64,000 nt of DNA, taken from Lederbergia lenta NBRC 16444 (GTDB taxonomy: Bacteria > Bacillota > Bacilli > Bacillales > Bacillaceae_C). Both the position numbers and the translations under genes were made by a program. The notes below the pieces were generated by a model. That model ran no database searches and was not told the DNA's origin. It was given only the letters and a program-made list of their open reading frames with translations. This document shows positions 57,002-64,000 of this stretch, in pieces; positions within the stretch are counted from its first letter, which is position 1; each line of letters starts with the position of its first letter. The DNA is taken from contig NZ_BCVC01000001.1 of assembly GCF_001591545.1 (NCBI RefSeq), positions 806,001 through 870,000 on the forward strand. Reading direction: 5' to 3'.

Positions 57002-57457
57002 ATGAGTAAGCTCCTATCTAATTATTGTCGAAGAGAGCAAGGATTTACTATATTAGAACTTTTAATCGTTCTAACTATATTGATGGTAATACTATCATTT
57101 AGTGTATTAAGCCTTGGGAATTTTGCTGAAACGATGCAAAAAAGGCTATTTATTACGCAACTTCAGTCAGATTTGTACTACGCTCATGCTTATGCCATTC
57201 ATCAAAAAGAGCCTATCCTCGTGAATTTCTCCATAACTGAAAATAAGTATCAAGCAACTGTAATTAGTAATAATAAATTATTATTTCAACGAAAGCTGCC
57301 CATATCTATTTATTTGCAGCAAAGTAATCTGACGAAATTTACGATTACACGAGATGGTACTGTTTCAAACTTCGGGACTATTTTATTTAGGGTACACAAT
57401 GAAAGCATTAAGCTAACTTTTTATATCGGGAGGGGGCGGTTTAGTGTGCAAGAATGA
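57002..57457 (+). CDS. comGD: ComGD, minor pseudopilin
   Basis: 151 residues; REQGFTILELLIVLTILMV carries the prepilin cleavage site and helix. ATG 57002 after GAAGGA; an earlier frame start at 56954 overlaps comGC and is less likely. Overlaps comGE by about 14 bases. Confidence 0.9.
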   Translation: MSKLLSNYCRREQGFTILELLIVLTILMVILSFSVLSLGNFAETMQKRLFITQLQSDLYYAHAYAIHQKEPILVNFSITENKYQATVISNNKLLFQRKLPISIYLQQSNLTKFTITRDGTVSNFGTILFRVHNESIKLTFYIGRGRFSVQE

Positions 57458-57755
57458 ATCGGGCTTTACCTTTTTGGAAGGTATGCTTTCTTTAAGTTTT
57501 ATGATTCTCCTATCCATTACATTATTTCCACTACTTTTTAATATGCTACACCAATTAAACGAAGAGAAAAAAGAACTGATAGCATATAGGCTTTTATATG
57601 AACATATGGAAAAGCAAATAAAATGGAAGGAAGGTGGACGAGAGTCTAGAACGATAAGAAATATTGATTACGAGCTGACGTTAAAAGAGGGGAGGGAAGG
57701 TGATTGGATTGCTTGTGTCTATTATGAGGAGCGGGAACATTGCTTGCAACAATGA
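57444..57755 (+). CDS. comGE: ComGE, minor pseudopilin
   Basis: 103 residues; ESGFTFLEGMLSLSFM shows the prepilin-like site. GTG 57444 behind GGGAGGGGGCGG. Overlaps comGD and comGF. Confidence 0.85.
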   Translation: MCKNESGFTFLEGMLSLSFMILLSITLFPLLFNMLHQLNEEKKELIAYRLLYEHMEKQIKWKEGGRESRTIRNIDYELTLKEGREGDWIACVYYEEREHCLQQ

Positions 57756-58182
57756 AAGGGGCTTTACATTAATTGAAGCAATCCTATCTATGCTAATGCT
57801 TAGTATTATTATGATGATACTTCCACTGATTTTTCACACATTTTCGGCATTGGATCGCTCAATAAATGTAGAGGATGATTTTGAATGGAATCTTTTCCTT
57901 ATTCAATTTAGAAAGGAAGTGGAAGATGCGGATAAATTATGGATATATAGTAATCGAATCTTTATCGATAAAAACAATCGCTCTATTTATTATGAGCAGT
58001 ATGGCCAATCGATTAGGAGGAGGGTAAATAATGCTGGACATGAGATAGTGCTTCAACAACTGAGGAAAGCAACTTTTGTTGAGCAGGAAGAAAGATTAGT
58101 ATTAACAGTAGAATTTGTGAATGGTACAAGTGAGGAAGCTAGGTTTTCTATTCCTTTAATGAAGGAGGAAGTACGATATTAA
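57700..58182 (+). CDS. comGF: ComGF, minor pseudopilin
   Basis: 160 residues; NERGFTLIEAILSMLML gives the prepilin-like site. GTG 57700 lies inside comGE; TTG 57709 is an alternative. The remainder resembles ComGF (FLIQFRKEVEDAD). Its end overlaps the region where comGG begins. Confidence 0.87.
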   Translation: MIGLLVSIMRSGNIACNNERGFTLIEAILSMLMLSIIMMILPLIFHTFSALDRSINVEDDFEWNLFLIQFRKEVEDADKLWIYSNRIFIDKNNRSIYYEQYGQSIRRRVNNAGHEIVLQQLRKATFVEQEERLVLTVEFVNGTSEEARFSIPLMKEEVRY

Positions 58183-58352
58183 ATGAAAAAGGCGTCGTTT
58201 ATCCGATTACGTTAATCGTTACTTTAATCGCACTATTAGTACTTACGGAAGCATCATATATCTATATGTCGGAGTATGGTTATCTTACTGAGATAAAAAA
58301 GTATTATCAAGAAGAGATTCAATTTTTATTAATGCAATTTCATACACTATGA
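58176..58352 (+). pseudogene. comGG: ComGG-like minor pseudopilin, probably broken
   Basis: Frame reads LNEKGVVYPITLIVTLIALLVLTEASYIYM..., a ComGG-type N-terminus with one membrane helix. No ATG, GTG, TTG or CTG is available before it; ATA 58176 is seven bases after AAGGAGG (58162-58168). The frame stops at TGA 58350 after only about 58 residues versus about 120 in B. subtilis. A +1 frame from 58345 continues (HYEDAERDQLLYNNN...) to 58473, overlapping aroK. So frameshift, degeneration or sequencing error; see findings. Confidence 0.55.
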
Positions 58353-58426
58353 AGATGCTGAAAGGGACCAATTACTATATAATAATAATTTAGAACAATT
58401 AGAACTGGATATTGGGAGTGAAAAGG

Positions 58427-58930
58427 TTGGCAACTATATACTTAATTGGTTTTATGGGCGCGGGAAAAACTGAGATTGGAAAAGTACTTGGGGTAAAAAG
58501 TGGATATGATGTCATCGATATGGATGATCAAATAGAAAAGGCAGAAAACATGCAGATTAAAGATATATTTAATCAGTTTGGAGAAATCTACTTTAGAATG
58601 AAGGAAACTGAAATCCTAAAAGAGATTGGCGTTGCTTCTTCTATAGTGACGACTGGAGGGGGTGTGATTCTTAAAGACGAAAATCGGCAATTTTTAAAAG
58701 AAAATGGCACGGTTGTTTTTTTACAATGTGAACCAGAAGTAATTGTAAATAGATTAAAAGGTGATTTAACAAGGCCATTGATCAAGGAGAAATCACTCAG
58801 TGAGATCGTTGACATGTATCATGCTCGGCTTCCGATATATTTGGAATGTGCAGATATTGTTATAGATACGACAAATTTAACGATAGAAGAAGCAACTGAA
58901 TTGATAATAGAACGGATAAATATAACTTAA
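58427..58930 (+). CDS. aroK: Shikimate kinase
   Basis: 167 residues from TTG 58427, nine bases after GGAG. P-loop IGFMGAGKTEIGKVLG, shikimate-site DMDDQIE, F-x-x-GE-x-x-FR (FNQFGEIYFRMKE) and GGGV motifs present. Fifth-step kinase of the shikimate pathway. An N-terminally longer TTG 58412 is possible. Genes of the comG end and aroK are adjacent in several Bacillus genomes. Confidence 0.9.
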   Translation: MATIYLIGFMGAGKTEIGKVLGVKSGYDVIDMDDQIEKAENMQIKDIFNQFGEIYFRMKETEILKEIGVASSIVTTGGGVILKDENRQFLKENGTVVFLQCEPEVIVNRLKGDLTRPLIKEKSLSEIVDMYHARLPIYLECADIVIDTTNLTIEEATELIIERINIT

Positions 58931-58970
58931 CAAGGCAATACTTCCTATACAAATAGGGAGGAGAATAATT

Positions 58971-59147
58971 ATGTCAGTTAATGATTACTTGAAGTATATG
59001 ACAGAAACATTTTTGACTCATTTTGAGCAACCGAAAGCCGATAGAGTAAAGTTGAAATTGGAGAGAAGAGAAGCAAAGCTGCCTGTTCATTTTCAGTTAT
59101 TTGGACTTTTGCCAGTATCATTGAAAATGTTTTTTCGTAGAAGTTGA
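58971..59147 (+). CDS. yqzE: YqzE-like small protein
   Basis: 58 residues: MSVNDYLKYMTETFLTHFEQ... with KLERREAKLPVHFQLFGLLP and a basic end. AGGGAGGAGA precedes ATG 58971. Matches the YqzE family found downstream of the comG operon in B. subtilis; function unknown. Confidence 0.85.
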   Translation: MSVNDYLKYMTETFLTHFEQPKADRVKLKLERREAKLPVHFQLFGLLPVSLKMFFRRS

Positions 59148-59183
59148 TTCAAAAGCTTAGTCGCTTTTGAATCAACCACATAT

Positions 59184-59978
59184 TTATATCCTAGTAGCTA
59201 TATAAAACATGCCGCCATTGATCACTTCGATATTTATCATCGGCTCATACTGTTCCTTAAGCCCTTGCTTTTCCGTTTCATATGTTTCTGGCTTTTCCTC
59301 ATAATCCGCATAGAAATGTTTTAATAATTGTAAATCCTCATCCCATCTTTCGATTGCAGCCTCAGCCCATAAATGAGGTTCTTCAGATAGCTCTTTGATT
59401 AAGTATTTTTCAATCCTGTTTAATCCGCTTTCCGGCTTTATAATTGGAGAGATCGTAAAGCAATAATCTGATATTTTTGAGTGAAATGTTAGGCGATCAA
59501 GCTTTTCTTGGAATGAATCAAGTAATGCACCATTAAGTAAATTTAATCCGATGGATTTAATGATGTCTCGTTTTCGGTCGGATTGATATGATATTTTTAC
59601 ATTCAATCCGAGCCATGGGTGTAATGGAGTTTGCTTCGAATCATTTATAAGCTTGGGCTTCTCGTATACTCTCATAAAGCCGGCTAGTTTTTTTGCAGTG
59701 CTAAATAATTGGTGTAATCGAGGTGCACCGAAATGAATTAATTCTCCTTTTAGGTCATCTGGTGCACGTGCCTGGTCGGTAATATATGTTACCCTCATCG
59801 GGTTCGGAATACCATTCGTCTTTTCTAAATATACCCAATAAAAAGGCCTATTCATCAATTCCTTATCCATATCAATCGTTAATTGAACTGTTAGAAACCC
59901 ATCCCCATTCTCTAGTATTTGGCAATCATTGGCTTGGAAAAAATGTTCAAGATATTGATGAATTTCTTTCTGAAGCAT
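59184..59978 (-). CDS. yqhG: YqhG-like protein
   Basis: 264 residues from ATG 59978, after GAAAGGAAG. Start MLQKEIHQYLEHFFQANDCQ and interior GELIHFGAPRLHQLFSTAKK fit YqhG, a soluble Bacillus protein of unknown function. Overlaps the SNF2-helicase gene upstream on the same strand by 32 bases. Confidence 0.85.
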   Translation of the reverse strand: MLQKEIHQYLEHFFQANDCQILENGDGFLTVQLTIDMDKELMNRPFYWVYLEKTNGIPNPMRVTYITDQARAPDDLKGELIHFGAPRLHQLFSTAKKLAGFMRVYEKPKLINDSKQTPLHPWLGLNVKISYQSDRKRDIIKSIGLNLLNGALLDSFQEKLDRLTFHSKISDYCFTISPIIKPESGLNRIEKYLIKELSEEPHLWAEAAIERWDEDLQLLKHFYADYEEKPETYETEKQGLKEQYEPMINIEVINGGMFYIATRI

Positions 59979-61647
59979 CTGCTGTGTCTTCCTTTCGTAT
60001 AGTATCCGCAAATTGAATTAATGAGGAGAGATTTTCCATCTTTACTTTCATTTCTCCTTCTGATTGTGATTGTTGAAAAATATCTTTAAAATAATCTTCC
60101 ATATTACCGCAATCAAGATTCATTAAAATCTCATCAAGTTCCCCAACGACTCGTTCAAATAGCTTAATTTTTTCGTATAATAGTTGCAGGATATGTTCTT
60201 CAATCGTGTCTTTAATGGCAAAGTTATAAATATGGACATCATTTTCTTGTCCGAGTCGATGTACACGTCCGATTCTTTGTTCTAGTCTCATTGGATTCCA
60301 TGGTAAGTCAAAATTAATCACATGACTACAAAACTGTAAGTTGATTCCTTCTCCGCCTGCTTCAGTAGCGATAAGTACTTGAACATGATTTTTAAATAAA
60401 TCTCGCATCCAATCTTTCTTTCCACGTTTAAAGCCACCTCTAAAAGGTACAGAACGGATTCCATGTTGTTGAAGGAACCACTGTAAATATAATTGAGTAG
60501 CACGATACTCAGTGAAAATGATCACTTTATCATCGATAGATTTGATTAATTCTAATGTTTTTTCGGCTTTAGAGTTTTGCGTAATTTTTTCAATCTTTGA
60601 CTGGATAGTTTGAATGGATTGTAAATAACTTTCTGATGGTTCTTCAAATTTATTCATCATATTTTTTAATGTATAAAAGACAGCTTCTCTACTACTACAA
60701 GCTTCTCTTTTTAAGGTAAGTAAAGAAAAGCCATGGGGAACGAAATCAGAATCACCATTCTTTAGATTCTCCAGCGAATCATATAAATCGCGCTCTTCAG
60801 GTGTAAACTGAATAGGGATTGTTTCAACTTTACGTTCCGTCCACTCAATACCAGTTGTAGCTCTTCTATTACGAATCATTACCTTATTCACTAAGTCTTT
60901 TAAATATTGGTCTTCTTGCATGCTTAATCGTTTATTTTTGTATTTTTCCAAAAAAACACTTTGGCTGCCTAAGTGGCCCGGTTTTAATAATGAAACGAGG
61001 TAAAATATTTCTTCGATTCGATTTTGTATAGGTGTAGCTGTTAATAGTAAACAAAACTTTTTTTTCAGTGATTGGACAAATTCATAGTTTTTCGTTTTGT
61101 GATTTTTAAGTTTATGTGCTTCGTCAATAATGATTAGATCATATTGTTGTTCCGCAATAATCTCTCTGTGAGGGCTACGTTTGGCTGTATCAATGGATGA
61201 AACCACACAATCATACTGTTCCCACACATAACTTTTTCGCTGAGCGATTGCAGGTATGTAGAATTTCTTGTTCAGTTCCATGACCCATTGGGAAACGAGT
61301 GACGCTGGTACAAGAATTAACACTTTTTTCACGAGTCCACGAATCATATATTCTTTTAAAATTAATCCAGCCTCAATCGTTTTTCCTAGTCCAACTTCAT
61401 CTGCCAAAATTGCTTTACCGTTCATCCTTTCTACCACTTGTTGAGCTGTTTCGAGTTGGTGAGGTAATGGAGTAAGATTTGGCAGAAACTTAGTAGCTAA
61501 TAATCCTTCAAATTCAGAAATACATAAATGATTTTCTGCTTGTAAAGCTAAGCGTACCATCTCTTGAGAAGCCCAAGGTCCATCTTTTTTTATCCTATCC
61601 AGAAACTCATTTTTCCAATTATGATCAAATTCAATTTTAATAGACAT
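59947..61647 (-). CDS. yqhH: YqhH-like SNF2/DEAD helicase
   Basis: 566 residues from ATG 61647 after TAGGAGG. SNF2-type motifs: ADEVGLGKTIEAG (Walker A, about residue 82), IIIDEAHKLKN, LLLTATPIQN, EAGGEGINLQFCSHVINFDLPW (fragment) and RIGRVHRLGQ. Probably RNA-polymerase- or DNA-linked ATPase by family; exact role unknown. Next to yqhG as in B. subtilis. Confidence 0.93.
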   Translation of the reverse strand: MSIKIEFDHNWKNEFLDRIKKDGPWASQEMVRLALQAENHLCISEFEGLLATKFLPNLTPLPHQLETAQQVVERMNGKAILADEVGLGKTIEAGLILKEYMIRGLVKKVLILVPASLVSQWVMELNKKFYIPAIAQRKSYVWEQYDCVVSSIDTAKRSPHREIIAEQQYDLIIIDEAHKLKNHKTKNYEFVQSLKKKFCLLLTATPIQNRIEEIFYLVSLLKPGHLGSQSVFLEKYKNKRLSMQEDQYLKDLVNKVMIRNRRATTGIEWTERKVETIPIQFTPEERDLYDSLENLKNGDSDFVPHGFSLLTLKREACSSREAVFYTLKNMMNKFEEPSESYLQSIQTIQSKIEKITQNSKAEKTLELIKSIDDKVIIFTEYRATQLYLQWFLQQHGIRSVPFRGGFKRGKKDWMRDLFKNHVQVLIATEAGGEGINLQFCSHVINFDLPWNPMRLEQRIGRVHRLGQENDVHIYNFAIKDTIEEHILQLLYEKIKLFERVVGELDEILMNLDCGNMEDYFKDIFQQSQSEGEMKVKMENLSSLIQFADTIRKEDTADASERNSSIS

Positions 61648-61810
61648 ATTTAACCTCCTAACAGGTAGAGGGGAAACTACTCTTATATCCAATGTATGTA
61701 TTAGTATGCCCTAATTAATTTTAAAATATAGGTTGAAGGAGAGACACTGCCTGAATTAATAGGAAGAAGCAAGTAATAATGTGGAGAATTTAATCTTTGA
61801 TTGGCTCAAA

Positions 61811-61842
61811 AAACCCGCAGAAAACTTATTCTGCGGGTTTTG
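61811..61842. terminator. Terminator between yqhH promoter region and yqhL
   Basis: AAACCCGCAGAA 61811-61822 pairs perfectly with TTCTGCGGGTTT 61829-61840. It lies about 15 bases after the yqhL stop on the minus strand. Bases 61648-61810 hold no gene. Confidence 0.8.
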
Positions 61843-61856
61843 CATTTGCATATATT

Positions 61857-62240
61857 TTACTTTTTTGATTTCACTTTTCCAGACCATTTTTTGAAGCCGC
61901 CCTCTAAATGATAGAGATCGTTATAGCCTTTCTTTTTTAGCATTTGTGCTGCTCTACCGCTGCGCATACCACTCTGGCAATAAAGATAGACTGGTTTATC
62001 AGGTCGAATTTCCTTCATACGCGTTTTTAATTGAGACATAGGAATGTTACGAGCACCAAGGATATGCCCGCCTTCATATTCGTTAGGTTCCCTCACATCA
62101 ATAAGTTGTGCTTTGCGGTAACCAGCCCGAAATTCCTCTTCATTAAGAGTTTTCAATATTTTCTTTTGGCGGAAGTAATTATATAGAGAAAAAGCGATAA
62201 TTGCTCCCAGTAAAACTAGCAACGTATAAACTGCTGTCAA
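61857..62240 (-). CDS. yqhL: YqhL-like membrane-anchored rhodanese
   Basis: 127 residues: N-terminal membrane helix (residues 3-21) and a rhodanese domain with DVREPNEYEGGHILGARNIP and the active-site loop CQSGMRSGRAAQ (Cys about 88). Sulfurtransferase or regulatory fold; substrate unknown. In B. subtilis the gcvT-gcvPA-gcvPB operon lies between yqhH and yqhL; it is absent here. Confidence 0.88.
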   Translation of the reverse strand: MTAVYTLLVLLGAIIAFSLYNYFRQKKILKTLNEEEFRAGYRKAQLIDVREPNEYEGGHILGARNIPMSQLKTRMKEIRPDKPVYLYCQSGMRSGRAAQMLKKKGYNDLYHLEGGFKKWSGKVKSKK

Positions 62241-62523
62241 TTTGTTCCTACCCCTTTCTACTAAATGACTCTAATATCTATTATATTCGTGATTGGCTTA
62301 TGAATCAAAATTAATTCGTTTGTTTATACATTATTCGACATTATTGTGGCAAAAAGAATTTTTTTATTTTTTTATTAAGACTAAGGTATGCTAAAGCCAA
62401 GTCTTAACTAGTATGTATCGCAAATATAAAAGTGCAAATGTAAAGAATGTCGAAAAAAGAGGGTTTTAGTTCATTTTCCCAATATAATCAGTTGTTTACT
62501 TAAGAAATCTCCTCTTTTTAAAT

Positions 62524-62601
62524 TTGACAAATTTATCTCGACTCTTTCTATTTTACTATATGTAGTGTGGTTGCTCTATAAAATAATACAATATATTGTG
62601 T
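62524..62601 (+). promoter_or_regulatory. nrdJ promoter region with two NrdR boxes
   Basis: TTGACA at 62524-62529 is a candidate -35. Two palindromic boxes, TTACTATATGTAGTGT (62553-62568) and ATACAATATATTGTGT (62586-62601), resemble the NrdR consensus ACACTATATATAGTGT at 13 and 14 positions by eye. Their starts are 33 bases apart, about three DNA turns, the usual tandem arrangement. Repression of nrdJ by dATP-bound NrdR is inferred. Bases 62241-62523 show no gene. Confidence 0.75.
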
Positions 62602-62703
62602 TTAATGATTGATTTAAGTGGTACAAGTATGGTAACTTAACTTAAGAAGTTATGCATTTAAATAAGGCATCACTGAGATCGATTATATAAAGGAGTTGTT
62701 GTA

Positions 62704-64000
62704 ATGTCTACAGTAGACATAAAAAAAATCAGTTTAAATGTCGATAGGCTGAATGAAGACATTCAATTATTTACACAGGTTCATCCAATTACAGCAGATA
62801 TGAAGATTACTCATAAAGGGGTATCGCGGCTTGTAATGCTTGACCGCTATGCTTTTAAGGATACAGAAAAACTCACATTAACGGCTGGTGACTTTGTCGT
62901 ATTAACAATTAAGGAAGACCCTAAATTCCCTGCTAGAGGTTTAGGATTCCTTCAATCAATTGACTGGGAAGCAAAAACTGCAACTGTTATTGTAGAAGAA
63001 GAATTCCGAAGTGCACTTGACGAACCAGAAGAAAGAGAATCAGGAATTATTATCCGTCCAATTGATATAATTGAAAAACCCCTTGAAGTTTTCTACGAAC
63101 AGATTGCCAAGCGAAATGCTACGGGACTTGCCTCAGTAGAAAAAACAGAAGAAAAACGACAAGAGTGGTTCGAAAAGTTTTATAACGAACTTTCGAGCCT
63201 TAACTTTGTGCCGGCTGGCCGTGTACTTTACGGAGCAGGATCGGAAACAGAAGTAACTTTTTTCAATTGTTACGTCATGCCATTTGTCGCAGATTCACGT
63301 GAAGGCATTTCGGAGCACCGTAAACAGGTGATGGAAATAATGAGCCGTGGCGGTGGAGTTGGAACGAACGGTTCAACATTAAGACCACGTAATACATTAG
63401 CAAGGGGAGTAAACGGAAAATCTTCCGGTTCAGTATCTTGGCTTGATGATATTGCTAAACTAACGCATCTTGTGGAACAAGGCGGGTCAAGACGTGGTGC
63501 GCAAATGATTATGCTTGCGGATTGGCATCCTGATATTGTTGAATTTATTATTTCTAAAATGCAAAACCCGCGTATTTTAAAATTCTTAATTGAAAATACG
63601 ACTGATCCGGTTATTAAGAAACATGCCAAGGATAAGTTGAAATTTACGCCTCTTACTGATTCCGAGGAAGCGATGTATCAAGGTGTGCTCAATTATCGAA
63701 ATATACCTGGTTTTGGTGGTTTTGATGAAAGAATCTTCCGTGAGGCTGAGGGTAAATTGACTGAGGGTGGTACATATTCTGTTCATAATCCCGAGTTTTT
63801 GACAGGTGCTAATATTTCTGTCTGTCTCACAAAAGAATTTATGGATGCTGTTGAAAATGATGAGGCATACGATTTACGCTTCCCTGATGTTGAAAATTAT
63901 GATGCGGAAGAGATGAAAGCCTATAACGAAGAGTGGCAAAAAGTTGGAGATGTGCGCGAGTGGGAAGAGATGGGATATAAAATTCGCTCATACCGAAAAA
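62704..64000 (+). CDS. nrdJ: Class II (adenosylcobalamin-dependent) ribonucleotide reductase, 3' end outside window
   Basis: The visible 432 residues start MSTVDIKKISLNVD at ATG 62704, after AAAGGAG. FVPAGRVLYGAGSE, FNCYVMPF, SRGGGVGTNGSTLRPR and EQGGSRRGAQMIMLADWHPDI (abbreviated) fit the B12-type NrdJ catalytic core: the first redox Cys lies in NCYVMPF, and NISVCL follows. Reduces ribonucleotides without an NrdF partner. The C-terminus and any inserted element lie beyond the window, so cobalamin dependence is by family. Confidence 0.88.
   Translation, partial: MSTVDIKKISLNVDRLNEDIQLFTQVHPITADMKITHKGVSRLVMLDRYAFKDTEKLTLTAGDFVVLTIKEDPKFPARGLGFLQSIDWEAKTATVIVEEEFRSALDEPEERESGIIIRPIDIIEKPLEVFYEQIAKRNATGLASVEKTEEKRQEWFEKFYNELSSLNFVPAGRVLYGAGSETEVTFFNCYVMPFVADSREGISEHRKQVMEIMSRGGGVGTNGSTLRPRNTLARGVNGKSSGSVSWLDDIAKLTHLVEQGGSRRGAQMIMLADWHPDIVEFIISKMQNPRILKFLIENTTDPVIKKHAKDKLKFTPLTDSEEAMYQGVLNYRNIPGFGGFDERIFREAEGKLTEGGTYSVHNPEFLTGANISVCLTKEFMDAVENDEAYDLRFPDVENYDAEEMKAYNEEWQKVGDVREWEEMGYKIRSYRK

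Noticed and set aside
59184-61647. yqhG-yqhH as part of a phage-defence island
   Set aside because: SNF2-type helicases occur in defence systems, but this pair and its position match the Bacillus core locus, so a defence role is not supported.

Overview
The window is a low-GC Firmicutes chromosome segment, most likely from a member of the Bacillaceae. The gene order follows the Bacillus subtilis ybeY(yqfG)-to-yqhL segment almost gene by gene, and the ribosome binding sites are strong AGGAGG-type. A complete Mrp antiporter operon and a class II (B12-type) ribonucleotide reductase are placed in this backbone. That would fit a salt- or alkali-tolerant relative such as Oceanobacillus, Virgibacillus or Ornithinibacillus, but the genus is an inference and was not tested. 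I see no prophage, transposase, CRISPR array, rRNA or tRNA. Layout: 1-6735 holds ybeY-dgkA-cdd-era-yqzL-recO and a glycine T-box leader driving glyQS. 6736-7060 lacks ccpN, found here in B. subtilis, and carries a highly structured palindromic element. 7058-11631 is yqfL followed by the macromolecular-synthesis operon yqxD-dnaG-sigA. 11822-16031 holds a membrane protein, an acyl-CoA dehydrogenase, cytochrome c cccA, a frameshifted trmK and yqfO. 16077-27281 runs through ispH, yqfQ, cshB, nfo, yqfT, a Zur-controlled znuC-znuB-zur zinc operon, yqfW, ispG, yqfZ, yqgB, yqgC and sodA. 27343-34278 is a KdpD-like Usp-domain protein transcribed divergently from mrpABCDEFG. 34436-42917 covers yqgE, pbpA, two small membrane proteins (yqzC/yqzD positions), rpmG, yqgN, yqgO, the rhomboid protease yqgP, yqgQ and glcK, with a second copy of the structured element. 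43005-47204 is a thiazole-synthesis locus split into two divergent arms, tenI-thiO and thiS-thiG-thiF, each behind its own TPP riboswitch. 47577-54323 contains an LTA synthase, yqgU, yqgW, yqgX, an inserted ABC exporter and yqgY. 54588-59147 is the comG competence pseudopilus operon, aroK and yqzE. 59184-62240 is yqhG, the SNF2 helicase yqhH and rhodanese yqhL. The window ends inside a class II ribonucleotide reductase gene preceded by two NrdR boxes. How the parts work together: most genes are housekeeping (translation and ribosome maturation, replication and transcription initiation, isoprenoid synthesis, DNA repair, cell wall) arranged in short operons ended by clear intrinsic terminators. 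Regulation visible in the DNA includes a T-box, two TPP riboswitches, a Zur operator and tandem NrdR boxes. The most unusual signals are two related structured palindromes, two genes (yqxD, comGG) with no ATG, GTG or TTG at the position where translation should start, and frame breaks in trmK and comGG. The start-codon and frame problems could be biology or base-call errors, and the sequence alone cannot decide. I did not find a convincing large, undescribed multi-gene system.
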